Shown here: positions 10,584-22,276 of the stretch, one piece after another | How the letters are laid out: each line of letters opens with the position of its first letter | Position numbering within the stretch: position 1 is the stretch's first letter | Source: Arachnopeziza araneosa | Taxonomy: Eukaryota; Ascomycota; Leotiomycetes; Helotiales; Arachnopezizaceae | Direction of reading: 5' to 3' | Assembly: GCA_003988855.1 (NCBI GenBank) | Contig: QYAI01000134.1 | Span: 62,001 to 126,000, forward strand | Length of the DNA: 64,000 nucleotides | Program-made: the position numbers and the translations under genes | Notes under the pieces: generated by a model | Databases searched by the model: none | What the model was told of the DNA's origin: nothing | What the model saw: the letters and a program-made list of their open reading frames with translations, nothing else

Positions 10584-11369
10584 ATGTCTACTCCGGCAGC
10601 CAAACGCCGTCGGATTGACGCAGCAAACCAAGCTCTCTCGAAGCCGTTTCGTTCGCCGTTTAAGAAATCCCCAGCCAAGGAGGCAGCATCCCCAGCTCTA
10701 GACATCACAGCTAGGGAATCAAGTCCTGCTGGTACCATCTCAGCTCTTCCACTTGCATCGAAGTCTGCGAACATTATTCTGACCCCAAACACGTCCTTCA
10801 TAATACCCAAACCCCGCACAAGAAAAACCTATTCCTCACCGCTCGCTACCTCTGCACTTAACAATGACCCCGACATCATCATCCTTTTAAAAAACCAGCG
10901 AGAGCTAGAGAAAGAGCTTCGAGCCGTAAAGGAAGCCCTCGAGACCGCAGAACAAGCACACAAGATCGAAGCAGATAGTCGAAAGAAAGATTTGAAAGGG
11001 GAAATTGATGGGGAGTTGGTTGAGCTGATGGAGAAGTGGAAAGCTGCTAGCCGTATGGCGGCGGAAGAGTTGTTTGGTTATGTGAGAGATAGAGTCAATA
11101 GAATGGGAGGGCCAAGAGCGTGGAAGGAGATGCAGAAGAAGAAGGCAGAGTGGCAGGAGGAGTGGAATCAGGAGGGAGAGCAGAACATTGCTGGTGGCGA
11201 CGACGAGGAAGAGGATGGAGAGGGAAATGGAGAGAGAACCGATTACGAGAAGAGGGATCTTTATGCAGAGTATGATGTTGATCCTGAGACTGAGAATGAG
11301 AAGTCTCAGCGTGCAAAGGGGTTAGGCGATACTGGAGAGCTTCCTGGTCAAGAAGATGTAGGCTTCTAA
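10584..11369 (+). CDS. sfr1: Sfr1/Mei5-type Swi5-dependent recombination mediator
   Basis: Probable partner of Swi5 that stimulates Rad51/Dmc1 strand exchange in homologous recombination; nuclear. Single exon, 261 residues. N-terminal basic KRRRIDAANQALSKPF is followed by the FRSPFKKSP motif typical of Sfr1 family N-termini. Residues about 93-140 form a predicted coiled coil (ILLKNQRELEKELRAVKEAL), and the family C-terminal block follows (LVELMEKWKAASRMAAEELF, then GYVRDRVNRMGG). The remaining C-terminus is acidic (GGDDEEEDGEGNGERTDYE) and includes DLYAEYDVDPETE. Length and order fit filamentous ascomycete Sfr1 homologues. The identification rests on motif memory; the alternative is another small coiled-coil nuclear protein. 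Confidence 0.75.
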   Translation: MSTPAAKRRRIDAANQALSKPFRSPFKKSPAKEAASPALDITARESSPAGTISALPLASKSANIILTPNTSFIIPKPRTRKTYSSPLATSALNNDPDIIILLKNQRELEKELRAVKEALETAEQAHKIEADSRKKDLKGEIDGELVELMEKWKAASRMAAEELFGYVRDRVNRMGGPRAWKEMQKKKAEWQEEWNQEGEQNIAGGDDEEEDGEGNGERTDYEKRDLYAEYDVDPETENEKSQRAKGLGDTGELPGQEDVGF

Positions 11370-12226
11370 AATGCTATTACGCGGGGTTTGCTAATACCGT
11401 ACAGGAGTTTACCATGGCGATGATGTTGAGGACACTGAATGTAGACTTGGACATTATTGGTTATGACAAGCAAATGCAACGATGGGTTGATTGAGCGCGT
11501 ACTCATAGGCTGATATGCGATAGTACGAATGGTGGTTTGTCTGCTTCTTGCTAGATTCGTATTGCTTCCCTCTTGATACCCAACTATTTGCTTTGCATTT
11601 AGCGCTTGCATCTGACTCAAAGATTAATACAACTTATATACACAAGATTTGTCGAAACTATGTTCGTGCTTTTGCATAGTCTCAACTTCGGCAATATGGG
11701 AATCAAGGCTAGTTGGTATGCCTATAGCAGTGGCTACTCTATCTTGAAGCAGTGGCCTTACTCCTCGGCATCCAGCCCCCTCTTGCAATAGCTCTCCTTT
11801 GCTCAACCATCACGACAATAACGGCATCTTGTGAAGAAGAATCGATTTTGTACCAAGCGTCTTTCTTTTACAGCCTCAGTTACTTCTCATCTCGACAAAT
11901 CAATGACAAAACCTGCATGATTGAAATTTCGTCGTCCATGATCTCGTTTCGAGGCTGAGTTGATAACTTTAGATAGCTGCAAGGCTCCAGGCGAGGCGCT
12001 TTAGCAACCCCCTTAACCAATGGTTTGTCCCCCACGATGCTGACTGACACTACCACTGAGGCGCAACCCTACACTCTCCCGCCTGATATCTCAACTTCTT
12101 TTACCAATATTCAAAACTCCAAATATCTTTTCACCACTGCTAGCTTTCTACGGAGAGTGCCACGATGCTAGGGCCTACTTGGTAGTCCCATTCGAACAAG
12201 TGCCTAGCAATGATTCTCGTCAAACC
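11370..12226. other. Intergenic
   Basis: About 0.86 kb between the Sfr1-like gene and the STAND-like gene. Frames are short and without recognised similarity; it presumably holds the promoter of the gene starting at 12227. Confidence 0.4.
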
Positions 12227-14553
12227 ATGGCAGAAGCGCTTGGCTTTGCAGCAAGTATCATCAGTGTCGCATCCCTCGCCATCCAACTCGGCGACAGCGT
12301 TCGGAAAGCCTGGGAATTTGCTGAATCGGTTGAGGATGGCCCAGAAGATATTCGAAGGATATCAGCTGACCTACGATGGTTGGCCAACTACCTGAGTACG
12401 CTAGGTCGTGAATTCAAGACAAGGCGTGATGACAGAGTACAAGAGATGCTCGCGAAGGAAGCTTTGGAGACGATTAAGAGTGATATTGATAGCCTTGCAA
12501 CTCTCGTTGCGGACCTATCAAGTAAGATTGCGCCTGGCCAGAGAACTTGGAAGAGGAAGTGGGCAAGGGTACAGACTGTTCTGAAGGAGAGCAAGATTAC
12601 CAAAATGAGGGATTATATCAATAATGCGATAAGAAACTTACAGTTACTGCAGAGTAGTCGTTTACAGTACGCCCCATGAACTTCACACTTCACATTAGCT
12701 AAAATTATAGCCCAGATCTTCTTTACTTCAGCTAGACGGGAAACTTAATATTATGAAGGCGCACTTTAGCTCATCCACGGGAATCGAACCAGATTCTAGT
12801 ATTACACCTAGCCCATCTCCACCTCTTCTTACGGACAAACACGGCATTCCAAGGATCGATTCCCTTGATCAGCCAGCAGAGCAAACCCTAACTCTTGCGC
12901 CAAATGGCAAGAACATGCGAATGCTGACCACCACAACCACGCAGTCTATCGACGCCGGCCTTGGTGTTTTGACTCTTAGTACTTCTTCTCCGACTTTGAT
13001 TAAGAATTCTAAGGATGAGAGAGATAAGGCAACTCGCATAAAAGGAAAGAAAATCTTCTCGGTCAACATAGTTTTCCGTCTGTTATCCTGCCGACGAGGT
13101 TTCTCCGTGAACACCAATGAATCATTTGATTTTTGGACCTTCAACACAATTCGAAAACGGCCAGATCAAAGTCCTATATCCCAGAAGTCAGAACTTGGTG
13201 ATTTACAGGGCGTCCAAGAACTTATCCTATCAGGACAAGCTTCGGTTTACGATATCAATTCTGATGGATGGACACCATTACATGTATGTGGAGCCTCCCT
13301 TTAAGGTCATTTTATTTATGCTAATAAATTCAGTACGCCTGCCGATATGGCCGCTCGGAGCTTGTTCAGTTCTTGGTTTCAAAAGGCGCCGACATCTTAT
13401 GAGATCTGAGATGGGACAAACCCCTGTCGATGAATTACAAATATATGATTCAGAGGACAAGGACAATCAGCGTCGTGATGTTGTATTCATAGTGAAAGTG
13501 TTACTCCGAGATGCTAATCTGGACGCTTTTGACGAGAAATACGGCACCTATAATGACAATGCTTTCGCTCTTTACCATGGCTTACCCTACGAAAACTTAC
13601 AACTCATACTGGCGGAAGATATCAAATACGTCGATGTCGATGCCGCCTATACTTTCCTACTTCATAATCTGAATTATGTGGATCGATGGGATCTGAACCA
13701 CGTCGAGTGCTTAATGCTGCTCCTCAAGACCTATGAAACTCTCCAGAGAGATAGGACGTACGATATAGGGTGGCCCTTTATTGGAACACTTTTGCAGTCG
13801 TTTATTCCAATGTGGCTTCTAACCACACGATTCGGCCCTTCTACAAACACAGTAGATGAGCATTTCTACGAGTCGATGATTTTAAAACTTCTGGAATTAA
13901 CACAGGATTTATACCGGGTCGAAAACTGGGGCACACCACTTGACATTTTAGCTAGAATGGGTCCAGAGAAAATCCCTCGCTGGTTGGAATTGATCGTGAA
14001 ATCAGGGGTTGATCTTCGTCGATATCTTGCGTATGAGAGGATGCAGCATCCTGGCGGGATAGTCCTTCAAGGGTCCGAACTTTGCTGTCGTGATATCAAA
14101 CTGACTTTTCTCGAGGCAAACGACAGAGAGGAGGAAAAAGAGGAGCATGGGAAGGGAGAAAGTCACGCCGACCTCCCGTTCCCAATATTCGTGGGAAATA
14201 CCTGTAACCCTCGCTTCATCCATCTCGACCCACAATACCGCTGCGAAGCCATGCGTACCAGGGAGGTTTGCATCTCGAAGCTCGATGAATCCTTGATTGA
14301 TGAACGAGGAAGGCCAAGAGAGGGCTTGCCTGGTTGCTGGGATACACCACTGAAGCCAAATAAAGAATTGTATCTTGTGAGGAGGCTGAGTCCTAAGGGA
14401 CCCGAGTTTGTCGATTTTGTCGAGGAAGGAGATTGGGTGCTTGCACAACCAGGTGAATTTGTCGAAGATAGTATGGAAGTAGGGGAGAGTGAAGGCGCCG
14501 AAGAGATTGAAGAGACAGAAAAGAACGAAGAAGCGGAGATAATGAATGCATGA
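12227..14553 (+). pseudogene. STAND-like N-terminal domain plus ankyrin-repeat protein, interrupted by a frameshift
   Basis: The start MAEALGFAASIISVASLAIQ is the fungal N-terminal domain found on STAND/NLR-like and ankyrin proteins, some of them linked to self/non-self recognition. Exons: 12227-12666, 12716-13283, 13334 onward; introns of 49 and 50 bp fit well (the second has a GCTAAT branch). Exon 2-3 encodes the ankyrin unit DGWTPLHYACRYGRSELVQF followed by LVSKGADI, then a TGA at 13400. The next ankyrin start, MGQTPVDEL, is open in another frame from about 13409 to 14553. Between GAD and the next GQTP there are 20 bases where the ankyrin spacing (7 residues) needs 21, so a single base is missing. 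No intron can bridge this. The remaining 380 residues are open, with an acidic tail. Either a recent pseudogene or a sequencing error. Confidence 0.75.
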
Positions 14554-15906
14554 GCACAGGTTCACGACTAGGACGGTTCTGCCAACGAAATAAAAGTATT
14601 TACGGTGTGGTACAAGATACTGTAGTATAACGGGAGAAGTCAAAATGGGTTTAGTGTCATACAGGAAAATGATGTCAGTTCCTAAGCTAGAGCAGGATAC
14701 CACCTCGATTCTGTAGCGGCTTGCATAGATCTTCGAGCTCGTACTGCTGTTCTTACAGTAGGTCACGGCCACAAGAAATCTTGGGAAAATATAATGACGA
14801 AGATGAAAAGGAAAGAAAGTCCACCATTCAAGAAGCAGAGACCACTTTGTTTTGATGCTCTCAGATATTCTGCTTGCGTTTGATAACGATATGTTATCGA
14901 AGCAAAATGGCATGGACAAGGTAAACGACGCTAAGAATTTAGAGCCGCTGAACTATCTTTACCTCTGTGGAAGCCGTGGGACTGGTTGTTCCGATCATTT
15001 ACAACAACCAAAGCACCTGAGCTGGAAACTTAAACACCTCTTCTAACGGCTTCGACGCTCGAATCAAAGTTACAACTTGAAATTGCAACTCGGCCTTGAA
15101 CCTTAGCTTCAATTGATCAATCGCATCTGTGACATTCCCCATTCTTCTGCTCCTCAATGAAATCGAGCATGATCGACAGCAATAAGCATCACCGCATATC
15201 GATCCCTCGCTTAAATCAGGGGCAGTCAACCATCCACGACGAAAACCCAAGCCCAGATTATGCTGAACCCAACCTGTTGAGACCAACCGAGAATTTCACT
15301 TCGAGGACCCCATAGCTGAACGAGAGCCGAACGCTCTCTGCAAATCTGCTGTCCAAGTAAAGGCTGTGAGTGGGAGCCAGGATCTCAAGGTCATCCAGGC
15401 TACGTCAAGATCTGCGCTTTTCGGGGTGGGAAAGAGGAATTTCCAAATATGACGGGTGGGACAGGGGGGATATCTCTTTGTATGGCGTGATTGGGAGGAT
15501 TTCAGCAGCTGAGAGGATAGGAAAAATGGAGGAAAGAAGATAAATGGCGATGGAGTAGGGGTATGAAGTGCAAAATAAGTTGGTGTGATAATCTCTGTGG
15601 TTGAGATAAGTGTTTTATCCCTAAAGTTTGGACAATCGAACTTTGAATATGGAATCAGTAACTGAATGCTCGATGCTTGCGAAATATAGCGGTCTTACTG
15701 AGGTCTCTTAGCAATGCTGGGATGCAATGAGGTCTTAGTTGGATAGAAGAGAGGATAGAATTGTGAATTTCATTCTGGTATGCCGGGGTAGCCAATATCA
15801 TGAACAGGATAAACACACGGTAAGGATGCTACAAGAAACCCTTCCTATCCCTAAATCTCATTCTTAAAGCCAAATTATCTTTCTTATATTCCTTCGCTTC
15901 ATCCAC
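14554..15906. other. Convergent intergenic region
   Basis: About 1.35 kb between the stop of the STAND-like gene (plus) and the urease stop (minus). No frame is convincing; mostly 3' flanks. Confidence 0.4.
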
Positions 15907-18699
15907 CTAGTAAACGAACCCTACCTGCGTCAACGGCAAACCCTTTGCTGCCTCACAGACCATATGTACGCCATCAGCCTCAACCCGGTAACTCTCAGCA
16001 TCAACCCTCATTTTCGGCCTCACATCATTAAATCTCATCTCTTTCTTCCCAATATCTCTACATCCTTTGACCGCCTCAACTCTCTTTTTCAAGCCATATG
16101 TCTGCACAACGCCATGGTCAATAGATGCTTTACTGACAAAAAGAACTGACGTCTCTGGGACCAGAGGTGCAAACATAGGTCTCGCGATGATGGGTTGGAC
16201 GGTGGGGATGGAGGCGTTGGGATCGCCCATTTGTTGATAAGCGATAAGACCTGATTTGAGTATCGTGGTGGGTTTGATGCCGAACCAAGCTGGGTCCCAG
16301 ACGACGAGATCGGCGAGTTTTCCTGGTTCAATGGAGCCGATGAGGTGGCCCATGCCTTGAGCGATGGCGGGGTTGATGGTGTATTTACTGATATATCGCT
16401 TCACGCGGAAATTGTCCGCGTCAGTGCCTTTGTCTTCAGAGAGAGTGCCTCGCTGAACTTTGTTCTTGTGCGCAGTATTCCAGGTACGAAGGATGACTTC
16501 ACCGCAGCGGCCCATGGCTTGTGAGTCGGAAGACATCATGGAGATGGCACCTAGGTCGTGAAGGACATCTTCAGCGGCGATAGTTTCTGCTCTAATACGA
16601 GATTCCGCGAAAGCAATGTCTTCGGGGATGTTTTTGGAGAGATGGTGGCATACCATAAGCATATCAAGATGCTCATCTAGGGTGTTCATGGTGAAAGGAC
16701 GAGTTGGGTTAGTGGATGAAGGGAGAACATTGGCATGTTCAACAACAGAGATGATATCTGGAGCGTGACCGCCTCCAGCACCTTCGGTGTGATAGGTATG
16801 GATAGTGCGCTTCTTGAAGGCAGCGATAGTAGATTCAACAAATCCCGATTCGTTAAGCGTGTCTGTATGGATCAAGCATTGGACATCATGCTCGTCGCAG
16901 ACAGTGAGGCAGGAGTCGATAGCAGAAGGAGTGGTACCCCAATCTTCGTGCAATTTGAGACCACAGGCGCCGGCAATGACTTGTTCTCTAAGGGCGAGAG
17001 GATTGGAATCATTACCCTTGCCAGTGATACCAATGTTTACAGGAAGGGTATCACAGGCTTGGAGCATTTGGCGCATATAATTTTTGCCGGGTGTGCAAGT
17101 AGTTGCGCTCGTGCCGGCACTTTAGATATTGTTAGATGATTTCTCAAGTCAGAGTAAAATGGCTTACCTCGGGCCAGTTCCACCACCAAGCATGGTGGTA
17201 ATACCAGAAGCAATAGCCTCTTGAACCTGCTGTGGACAAATGAAATGGATATGAGTATCAAATCCACCAGCTGTAATAATCTTTCCTTCTCCAGCAACAA
17301 CATCCGTACATGAACCAACAATCAGATTTGGTGACACCCCATCCATGACATCTGGATTGCCCGCTTTGCCAATACCAACGATTAAGCCGTCTTTGACCCC
17401 GATATCTGCTTTATAGATACCAGTCCAATCCACGATCAGAGCATTCACGATTACCAAATCCAGAGAGACTTTATCTGAGACACCAGTAGCTTGACCCATA
17501 CCTTCTCTGAGAGTCTTGCCACCTCCAAATTTGCATTCGTCGCCGTATACCGTGAGATCTTTCTCAACCTTGATCCACAAGTCCGTGAAACCCAACTTGA
17601 TCCTATCGCCAGTGGTAGGGCCAAACATAGTGGCATAAGCCGATCTATCCATCTCAAAACTTTCGATATGGGCTAAATCTCCTGCTGGCTCGGCAACATG
17701 AGCGAATCCTCCTTTTTGGATCTTGGTCAAAATACCCTCATGTTGAGATGACTCAACGGGTCCACTGGCTAGATGATTTCCACCACGAATAGTCTTCCTC
17801 CCTCCAATCTCGACAAGCGTCACAGTCTTGGTATCTCCGGGCTCGAAGCGAACAGAAGTTCCTGCCGCAATATCTAACCTATATCCATACGCTTTAATCC
17901 TATCAAACTCGAGTTGTGGATTCGTCTCGATAAAATGATAATGGGATCCAATCTACTCAATCAGCACTCCTCTCACCAAAAACAAAGCACGAACCTGTAT
18001 CGGCCTGTCTCCTTTGCTCGTAACCTTGAGCTTAATTCTCTTCCTCCCCTCGTTCAACACCACCTTTCCCTTCACGCAAACCACGGCACCTGGCATCTTC
18101 TCGCTCTCATACTCGGCTTCCTCATGCAATGGAAACAATTCCGTTGCATTATGCGGTACGGGGATAAAACTGCCGTACAGAGCGCGATCGAGATTGCCGT
18201 CTACGGTCGAGATGGGGTGATGCACAGTCACAAGGTAAGTGCCCGTTGGAAAAGTACCTTCGACCATGATTTCGGTGAGGGTTGAGGGGACCGATGGCTG
18301 GACATGCCGCCGGCCGAGCATTGTTGCTCCCAGGGACATAAGATCAGAGACATTATGAGTACCATCGCGGATCAGCTATAGGATAGTCAGAGAAGAGAAG
18401 GAGGGGTAGTGGTAGTGGTGGTACAAACTTCCTGGAGATTGCTTGCGATGAGGGCCTACACTTCTGGTTAGCAAATGGAAAGGAGAGCAGGGCATGATTA
18501 TTCACGCAAGCTTCAGAATGATTGAGCTTCACGCCTCGAGCAAGACGGCGTTGGGCGAGGAAGCCGAGCTGGGAGATAGCGAGCTTATCGATCTGAGGGG
18601 AGTTAGCCCATGGTAACCCATACCATCGTGCAACTGCATGGTTTTAATGATTGCGTGGCTGTAGGGCAGAGAACATACTTCTTTGGGGATGAGATGCAT
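15907..18699 (-). CDS. ure1: Urease (fused gamma-beta-alpha, nickel enzyme)
   Basis: Hydrolyses urea to ammonia and carbamate in the cytosol; needs nickel and accessory proteins. Six exons: 18699-18679, 18592-18506, 18455-18429, 18375-17995, 17952-17168, 17119-15907, all GT-AG, giving about 837 residues, normal for fungal ureases. Order: gamma-like start [20 protein letters not shown], beta-like [17 protein letters not shown], then the catalytic domain with [18 protein letters not shown]. Active-site elements are intact: nickel ligands in GFDTHIHF, the lysine to be carbamylated in [32 protein letters not shown], flap Cys in MVCHHLSK, and the Asp in SSDSQAMGR. The first exon is very short, and its intron (86 bp) is the longest in the gene. 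The start is chosen because MHLIPKE is the conserved urease N-terminus. Everything indicates a functional enzyme. Confidence 0.96.
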
Positions 18700-19108
18700 C
18701 TTGACCTATCGAGTATCGAAGATCAAGAGAGAAGTGAGAGAAAAGTTCAATTGACAAAGTTTTGCGGTTGTGTACCCCGCAGTGGAGTGAGTTTCGGGGC
18801 AGGGGGACTGATAGCTACCCGAGCATCATGAGTATTTAGCCAGCCAGCCCTAAGCTGCGACTGATTGATACGAAAAATGTCTTCGTGGAAACAAGCACGC
18901 TGGTGAAAAGACTCTCAATTTTCATTTCATATTTAGTTGCAACTAGCAACATCTTCTAGGGTATAATTCTGAACGTCCCATCCCGATCCAAAGGTGCCAT
19001 ACCTTTCCCAGAACTCCAACAGAACCCCTTCCCAATGCTATGCCATGCCATGCCATCGCTAATAATCAAATACTTTTCGCAGCCATTAAAATCCGGGGAA
19101 AACCCGCG
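18700..19108. other. Intergenic, urease promoter
   Basis: About 0.4 kb upstream of the urease ATG and downstream of the RING gene, both on the minus strand. It includes direct repeats of CCATGCCATGCCAT near 19041-19058. No gene is seen. Confidence 0.4.
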
Positions 19109-21167
19109 CTAAGGCCTTCCGCCCTGGCGGTTGTTAGTATTCTCATTGTGGGAGTCAATTAGAGGCTTACAGCGAGGCTTTGGACCGGCATTAACTACAT
19201 CTGGGTCCTCAATAAGGCCTTGGGCAGCAGTAAACTCTTGTATTCGTTGTTCCACTACCGCCTGTCTGGACAAATTGCCATCTCTTCGTGCTTCGTGTAA
19301 GCTGGCGGGTCTTGGCGGGAGAGCATTTGTCATGAGGATAGCTTCTGTTTGAACCGGAGTCGCGGAGGTGGCTGGCGAAGTAGTTGACCGTCCTCTGATT
19401 TTGGATCTGATACCATGCAGGCGGTGTCGTACTTTACGATTTTCCATGTCTGATTCTTCCTCAATGATGATCTGTCCCCGTAACCGACGTAGATTTCGTT
19501 CCCGCCAAACCATAGCATTAGTGATCTTGACGGGACAATATCCAAGAGGTAAAGCACTCTCTTTACATAGTGGGCAAAGCGAGCTATTGCTTGCTAGGAA
19601 CGGGTCAATACATTCAGGATGGAAAATATGACCGCAAGGTAACTCTCGAATTTCGGATATCCCCGACTCAAATTCTTCTATGCAGATGGCGCAAATGGGT
19701 TGCGAGTATGGAAGGAACTTGTGTACAAGTATTGACTCAGGATCAGATATACTGTCATCCTGGATATATACACTTGTCGAATTTTTGGGCATGGGGAGCC
19801 TGTCCGACTTGGGAAAGGAAAGGATTGTAGGCGCGTCCTTTGAGGTTTGGGTAGGTGATGCGGGATGATTGACCGACAGCGGCGAAATTGGAAGTGATTT
19901 TTCGTTTTCTGAATTATAAGTAAAAAGAGGTAATCTTTCGATAAAAATTGTTGGGACCGTGAGGCGCTTGATACCGAGAGCTTCAAGGTTGACTTCTCCA
20001 CTTTCAACTCTCCGTTGAAGTAGATTCCGACGCTTTCTTTGAATCAGATGCATTGACGCAGAAGTGGCTGCAAGCACCGCAATAAGGACAACAAACACAA
20101 CAACAAGAAATACCCAGAAACTAGGTAGCGATGTCTCTTGAGAGACGTTCAATTGGGCGTATAGCCTCACATAATCTCGAGGGTCAATACCAGGAATTGC
20201 GGATATCTGATGGCCGTACGGGACGTCGGTCATGTTCCCAGAGTAAAGACTCAGCTGGTGCATCAGTGCCATGCCCATTGTCCGAGATATCGCATATATT
20301 GGAAAATTATAACGACTCTTCCATGCTCCGCGATCTCCCATATCCCAGAGTGCAGAAGCAGCGTCCGGCGTTTCAGGGCAGGTATCGTTAGGTTGGAAGA
20401 AAAGAAAACCTCGTGCTGGATCCGCCGAGGCGGACACAAGATATTCGTGTGTACACTGCGAGCTGATCCATGGCGCGAGGGCTACGAGCGTAAAGTCTGT
20501 CGGAGGGAGATTGGCTTGTCGTGTGACGTTTGAGGGGACGTATCGCTTTGAGAGATTCGCGCAAGCATCGTTTTTATCGAGGTCGGGTACATACAAGAAG
20601 CCGCTGATGGTCCCGTCTTTGTTTGCACTATGTGTCGAAAGGGTCTGAAGGTCATCGTCGGATTGCTGGGCGAAGGAAATGTTTGGCTACTCAATTAGCA
20701 TCGGCCTGGGTGCAGCGGTCGGAAAGGTGACATACGCGTAATTGTTGCACAACGGGATTGAGGACAGAGTTGGTAGCCGTGTTACTCCATTCTTCATTTG
20801 GGAACAGCAGACTGTTCCAATGTTAGTGATGAGTTGTTGTCGCGTGGTCTGGGAGGGGGGGATGATTGATGCTTCCGGGAGCGTCGGAGGAATGGATAGG
20901 GGGAAAAGATAGTGCAGACATACACGAAGGTTTCTATTCCATTAATCGCTGCCGGGAGCATTAGTTCAGAATTCTGGACGACCAAAGCTTGGAATGTGAT
21001 GTAAAATGATGGCCAAGACAAGCAGCAGGGAGATCGTAAATCGCCAAGGACGGGGGGATAAGACGCTGTGAACTTACACATCTCGAATTCGAGCAAGCAG
21101 GTCTGCGCAGGTCGCGCTTTGCGCCTGGCAAAGGGGACAATCGGGACAATGCAATGAAGATGAACAT
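19109..21167 (-). CDS. Membrane RING-H2 ubiquitin ligase with luminal PA-like domain
   Basis: Predicted single-pass E3 ligase of the PA-TM-RING type, which usually sits in endomembranes and ubiquitinates cargo. Best model: 21167-21078, 20973-20924, 20811-20736, 20686-19109. The luminal part includes NGIETFVLLFPNEEWSN and FPIYAISRTMGMALMHQLSL with N-glycosylation sequons; the TM segment is FWVFLVVVFVVLIAVLAATS; the RING-H2 finger follows a long linker, CAICIEEFESGISEIRELPC then GHIFHPECIDPF and CPLC. The C-terminus is basic and Ser/Thr-rich. Exons 2-4 are firm. The first exon is a proposal: the ATG at 21167 gives a hydrophobic MFIFIALSRLSPLPGA leader and joins in phase, but another start remains possible. 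Not part of any visible cluster. Confidence 0.8.
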
Positions 21168-22276
21168 ATGTAATGATTTCTTCAATCAATACATCGTGGC
21201 TGTTGTGATGCTCGACCACCAACAGTCACCAAAGTGCAAGAGCAGAAGGCGCGATTCGATGGGGGACTTGCCAAGATTGGGGAAGAGGACAGGACTTGGC
21301 AAAAAAGCTTAACCAAGAGGGCAGGAGGAAAGTGGGCCACCACCTGATCCCGGCGGAGGAATCGTCCGTCACGGAAGGGCGACCGAGTCAGCAGCAGCAG
21401 CAGCAGCAGCATGCACGCTAAGAACACCAATCGTGTGCGCCCTCATTTGGCTGCAGGTGTGTCTTTGAGCCGATTCATCCCGTACATATATCTCTGCTCG
21501 AGTTCTGACTGAAGCCGCAGACACTCACTCCTCCTGCCTGCGCCGACATGTGCGAATGGTCAACGAGTCGGCGTGAGGCAATGCGCCATGTTTTGCACCG
21601 ACAGGGCCTAAAACAAACAAGACATCATGCATGAGGTATCAGGAATGTTCGTGGGTGAGACGAGAGTGGATATAACACATACGCTCGAGAACATCCATCC
21701 ATACATTGAGAGTGTGAAAAGATGCGCATAGAGGATGGTATTATCGCCATACTCCACTGTCAATCCGTTTCACCGGTGATGCGGTGCCCACAAAGGCTTT
21801 CAGTAACATAACAGTTTCTTCTCTCCGTTGATCTACGTGGAAATCTCGTGATTCACATTCATCTCCTCCTTCCATCTGCTCGAGTCTCGCTCAAAAATGA
21901 GGAGGATGCCGTACATTGAGACCGGTTGAACACTTAACTTCAAGAATAGAACAAAGTCGCTGTATGATGACATCAATTCAATCGCTGGCTGTGCTTCACT
22001 GCGTCTGGTTCGAAAACGTCAAGTGTTGACTGGGTCCGACTTTCAGCTCGTCAGTTCTTAGCAACCACAGTATATTGCACACGGTGGGTAACGATTCCCA
22101 TTGACGCGTCCCTCTGTCGTTTCGCAGAAGCCGAGCTACCCGATCTCGGAAAAATATATCGGCGCCACCGAAATCTTGAATCGTTTTCCCGTTCCGACCA
22201 CACCTCTCTTAAACTGACGCAACTCGAAGGTTCAAAGAAACCCTCATCTTTGAACGCGCAATTCGAGTGCTTGAAG
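21168..22276. other. Divergent intergenic region between the RING ligase and Ada3
   Basis: About 1.1 kb. A (CAG)7 run is at 21389-21410; read on the minus strand it would give poly-Leu, but I do not take that frame as coding. Otherwise only promoter-like sequence. Confidence 0.4.

Noticed and set aside
21182..21430. Minus-strand frame with poly-Leu (MLLLLLLL) that looks like a signal peptide
   Set aside because: It is caused by the (CAG)7 run, and no donor joins it in phase with the next RING gene exon as well as the start at 21167 does.
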